A stretch of DNA of 64,000 bases from Isoperla grammatica (lineage: Eukaryota > Arthropoda > Insecta > Plecoptera > Perlodidae), in assembly GCA_945910005.1 (NCBI GenBank), contig OX246747.1, forward strand, positions 1,062,947-1,126,946, given 5' to 3'. The notes beneath the pieces were generated by a model that worked only from the letters and a program-made list of their open reading frames with translations, was not told where the DNA came from and did not search any database. Shown here one piece after another: positions 60,068 through 64,000 of this stretch; position 1 is the first letter of the stretch; each line of letters begins with the position of its first letter. The position numbers and the translations under genes are program-made.

Positions 60068-62777
60068 AAACGCGTTCTAGACTCCCTTCTGAACGCCTCG
60101 CATCACATTCATGACCAACTTGCCGTTCTAGACTCCCTTCTGAACGCCTCGCATCACATTCATGACCAACTTGCCGTTCTAGACTCCCTTCTGAACGCCT
60201 CGCATTACATTCATGACCAACTTGCCGTTCTAGACTCCCTTCTGAACGCCTCGCATCACATTCATTACCAACATGCCGTTCTAGACTCCCTTCTGAACGC
60301 CTCGCATCACATTCATTACCAACTTGCCGTTCTAGACTCCCTTCTGAACGCCTCGCATCACATTCATGACCACCTTGCCGTTCTAGACTCCCTTCTGAAC
60401 GCCTCGCATCACATTCATGACCAACTTGCCGTTCTAGACTCCCTTCTGAACGCCTCGCATCACATTCATTACCAACTTGCCGTTCTAGACTCCCTTCTGA
60501 ACGCCTCGCATCACATTCATGACCAACTTGCCGTTCTAGACTCCCTTCTGAACGCCTCGCATCACATTCATGACCAACTTGCCGTTCTAGACTCCCTTCT
60601 GAACGCCTCGCATCACATTCATTACCAACATGCCGTTCTAGACTCCCTTCTGAACGCCTCGCATCACATTCATGACCACCTTGCCGTTCTAGACTCCCTT
60701 CTGAACGCCTCGCATCACATTCATGACCAACTTGCCGTTCTAGACTCCCTTCTGAACGCCTCGCATCACATTCATGACCAACTTGCCGTTCTAGACTCCC
60801 TTCTGAACGCCTCGCATCACATTCATGACCAACTTGCCGTTCTAGACTCCCTTCTGAACGCCTCGCATCACATTCATTACCAACATGCCGTTCTAGACTC
60901 CCTTCTGAACGCCTCGCATCACATTCATTACCAACTTGCCGTTCTAGACTCCCTTCTGAACGCCTCGCATCACATTCATGACCACCTTGCCGTTCTAGAC
61001 TCCCTTCTGAACGCCTCGCATCACATTCATGACCACCTTGCCGTTCTAGACTCCCTTCTGAACGCCTCGCATTACATTCATGACCACCTTGCCGTTCTAG
61101 ACTCCCTTCTGAACGCCTCGCATCACATTCATGACCACCTTGCCGTTCTAGACTCCCTTCTGAACGCCTAGCATCACATTCATGACCAACTTGCCGTTCT
61201 AGACTCCCTTCTGAACGCCTCGCATCACATTCATGACCAACTTGCCGTTCTAGACTCCCTTCTGAACGCCTCGCATCACATTCATTACCAACATGCCGTT
61301 CTAGACTCCCTTCTGAACGCCTCGCATCACATTCATGACCACCTTGCCGTTCTAGACTCCCTTCTGAACGCCTAGCATCACATTCATGACCAACTTGCCG
61401 TTCTAGACTCCCTTCTGAACGCCTCGCATCACATTCATTACCAACTTGCCGTTCTAGACTCCCTTCTGAACGCCTCGCATCACATTCATGACCAACTTGC
61501 CGTTCTAGACTCCCTTCTGAACGCCTCGCATCACATTCATGACCAACTTGCCGTTCTAGACTCCCTTCTGAACGCCTCGCATCACATTCATGACCACCTT
61601 GCCGTTCTAGACTCCCTTCTGAACGCCTAGCATCACATTCATGACCAACTTGCCGTTAAGACTCCCTTCTGAACGCCTCGCATCACATTCATTACCAACT
61701 TGCCGTTCTAGACTCCCTTCTGAACGCCTAGCATCACATTCATGACCAACTTGCCGTTCTAGACTCCCTTCTGAACGCCTCGCATCACATTCATTACCAA
61801 CTTGCCGTTCTAGACTCCCTTCTGAACGCCTCGCATCACATTCATTACCAACTTGCCGTTCTAGACTCCCTTCTGAACGCCTCGCATCACTTTTATTACC
61901 AACTTGCCGTTCTAGACTCCCTTCTGAACGCCTCGCATCACATTCATTACCAACTTGCCGTTCTAGACTCCCTTCTGAACGCCTCGCATCACATTCATTA
62001 CCAACTTGCCGTTCTAGACTCCCTTCTGAACGCCTCGCATCACATTCATTACCAACTTGCCGTTCTAGACTCCCTTCTGAACGCCTCGCATCACATTCAT
62101 TACCAACTTGCCGTTCTAGACTCCCTTCTGAACGCCTCGCATCACATTCATGACCAACTTGCCGTTCTAGACTCCCTTCTGAACGCCTCGCATCACATTC
62201 ATTACCAACTTGCCGTTCTAGACTCCCTTCTGAACGCCTCGCATCACATTCATTACCAACTTGCCGTTCTAGACTCCCTTCTGAACGCCTCGCATCACAT
62301 TCATGACCAACTTGCCGTTCTAGACTCCCTTCTGAACGCCTCGCATCACATTCATGACCAACTTGCCGTTCTAGACTCCCTTCTGAACGCCTCGCTTTAC
62401 ATTCATTACCAACTTGCCGTTCTAGAATTCCTTCTGAACGCCTCGCATCACATTCATGACCAACTTGCCGTTCTAGACTCCCTTCTGAACGCCTCGCATC
62501 ACATTCATGACCAACTTGCCGTTCTAGACTCCCTTCTGAACGCCTCGCATCACATTCATGACCAACTTGCCGTTCTAGACTCCCTTCTGAACGCCTCGCA
62601 TCACATTCATTACCAACTTGCCGTTCTAGACTCCCTTCTGAACGCCTCGCATCACATTCATTACCAACTTGCCGTTCTAGACTCCCTTCTGAACGCCTCG
62701 CATCACATTCATTACCAACTTGCCGTTCTAGACTCCCTTCTGAACGCCTCGCATCACATTCATTACCAACTTGCCGT
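60068..62777. repeat. 51-bp tandem array (~53 units)
   Basis: The unit includes GTTCTAGACTCCCTTCTGAA and CGCCTCGCATCACATTCATG. Variants are CATGACC/CATTACC, CAACTTG/CACCTTG/CAACATG, and CTAGCATC. One unit near 61656 has lost 3 bp. Period 51 is a multiple of three, so 17-residue repeats are open on the plus strand (60059-61171) and minus strand (62791-61607). Neither has coding support. Confidence 0.98.
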
Positions 62778-63259
62778 TTCAACCGTGACAACTGAACTCA
62801 ACAAATGGAATTTTATTTTACATTATTTTAAGTGTATTATTATCTGTAACTTATCTGTATTATCGTTAACCTGTTCAATGGCGAATTAATTTCGTAGGTA
62901 TTATCACAATTCCAAGTTCATAATCGCGTAAGTTTGTATTTTCTATATACATAAACAAATTATATAAATAATTTTAAAATAACAATGTTATGGAATTTAG
63001 GAAGATTTTGGATTTTGAGTATTTTCAAAATTTCAAGGTAAAGTTTTTTGACAAACTAATTAAATATTTTACTTTTTGAAAGATTATCATATTTGTTTGC
63101 AATTTTTAAGTTGAACCCCAAAAAATAAATAATTTATACAATTTCCGAAACATTTAAAAATATCAGTCTTGCCTATTTTTTACACATCTCCATTTTGAAT
63201 CACTTCCAAAAATCATGCCAGCTTGGCGATTCTGAATGGGCGAAGACAATTTTACCCCC
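62778..63259. other. AT-rich spacer
   Basis: No gene or repeat recognised in about 480 bp. Confidence 0.7.
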
Positions 63260-63869
63260 GGTTTCGGTCGTTACTGAAGGCGATGAAGGCTGTGATTGGC
63301 TCATCGCCTCTTGAACGGTTTCGGTCGTTACTGAAGGCGATGCAAGGCTGTGATTGGCTCACATTTTCTTGTATGGTTATGGTCGTTACTGAAGGCGATG
63401 CAAGGCTGTGATTGGCTCACATTTTCTTGTATGGTTATGGTCGTTACTGATGGCGATGCAAGGCTGTGATTGGCTCATCGCCTCTTGAACGGTTATGGTC
63501 GTTACTGAAGGCGATGCAAGGCTGTGATTGGCTCATCGCCTCTTGTACGGTTTTGGTCGTTACTGATGGCGATGAAGGCTGTGATTGGCTCATCGCCTCT
63601 TGAACGGTTTTGGTCGTTACTGAAGGCGATGCAAGACTGTGATTGGCTCATCGCCTCTTGTACGGTTTTGGTCGTTACTGATGGCGATGAAGGCTGTGAT
63701 TGGCTCATCGCCTCTTGAACGGTTTTGGTCGTTACTGAAGGCGATGCAAGGCTGTGATTGGCTCATCGCCTCTTGAACGGTTTTGGTCGTTACTGAAGGC
63801 GATGAAGGCTGTGATTGGCTCACAGTTTCTTGTACGGTTATGGTCGTTACTGAAGGCGATGAAGGCTAT
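63260..63869. repeat. 57/58-bp tandem array (~10.5 units)
   Basis: The unit includes GGTTTTGGTCGTTACTGAAG and GCTGTGATTGGCTCATCGCC. Lengths alternate through GATGCAAGG (58) and GATGAAGG (57). ATTGG (CCAAT box) is in every unit. Variants TTTTCTTGTATGG and CGCCTCTTGAACGG swap in blocks. Confidence 0.95.
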
Positions 63870-64000
63870 CGCGAGATTGGCATCATAACACCGCGAATAG
63901 CGCAATCCCGCCAAACTGTACCACCAGAGTTCCCATTAAACAGTGAACATTTTCGGAAACTGCACAAAAAAGTCGTTTTCTCTAAAAATTAGTAAATTTA
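63870..64000. other. Unique end of window
   Basis: No feature recognised in the last 131 bases. Confidence 0.7.

Noticed and set aside
60059..62791. 370- and 394-codon frames with 17-residue repeats
   Set aside because: Period 51 is a multiple of three; frames end where one-base or three-base variants hit, with no coding signature.

Overview
This window looks like nuclear DNA of a multicellular animal, probably an invertebrate. There is no dense coding and there are no operons. About two thirds of the bases lie in tandem repeat arrays, and the rest is AT-rich or low-complexity spacer. The one intact gene-like object is an LTR retrotransposon whose primer binding site matches the 3' end of animal tRNA-Lys(CUU). 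Its gag has an N-terminal SAP-like segment, as I recall for arthropod Ty3/gypsy elements, so an arthropod such as a crustacean is possible. The sequence alone does not settle the host.

Layout. 1-2521: 61-bp and 25-bp arrays. 3277-4347: 44-bp array. 5161-10140: 83 copies of an exact 60-bp unit. 10553-10893: probable foldback element. 11075-12124: 59-bp array. 12540-16359: gag-only LTR retrotransposon with a 4-bp target duplication. 17841-22142: 65-, 38- and 52/54-bp arrays. 22782-25082: 66-bp array. 25083-27316: spacer rich in simple repeats, ending in a CpG-rich promoter-like patch. 27317-35270: 89-, 34-, 52-, 66-, 45- and 14-bp arrays with a hAT-like MITE at 30500-30846 and a PIF/Harbinger-like MITE at 35046-35182. 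35271-37238: 35-bp array, followed at once by a plausible 105-bp exon (37270-37374). 37551-43440: a nested block of an old ~90-bp repeat, a 910-bp TTAA element, and a 4.6-kb terminal-inverted-repeat element (38722-43354) filled by a 46-bp minisatellite that contains two copies of another small transposon. 45366-45703: 76-bp array. 47738-56661: three arrays (104, 71 and 64 bp) joined without spacers. 56925-59764: 80-bp and 124-bp arrays that share an ancestral seed. 60068-62777: 51-bp array. 63260-63869: 57/58-bp array.

Most long open reading frames here are by-products of stop-free tandem units (periods 45, 51, 60 and 66 are multiples of three; the 44-bp array is open in all forward frames). 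I do not call them genes. The only supported CDS is the retrotransposon gag. If the 37270-37374 exon is real, the surrounding arrays may be intronic.

The main points of interest are a minisatellite amplified inside a DNA transposon with a recognisable empty site nearby, the gag-only retrotransposon with apparently identical LTRs, arrays in which nearly every unit carries a textbook transcription-factor palindrome (kappaB-like, CRE, E-box, AP-1), and the unusual number (more than 25) of mostly unrelated minisatellite families within 64 kb.
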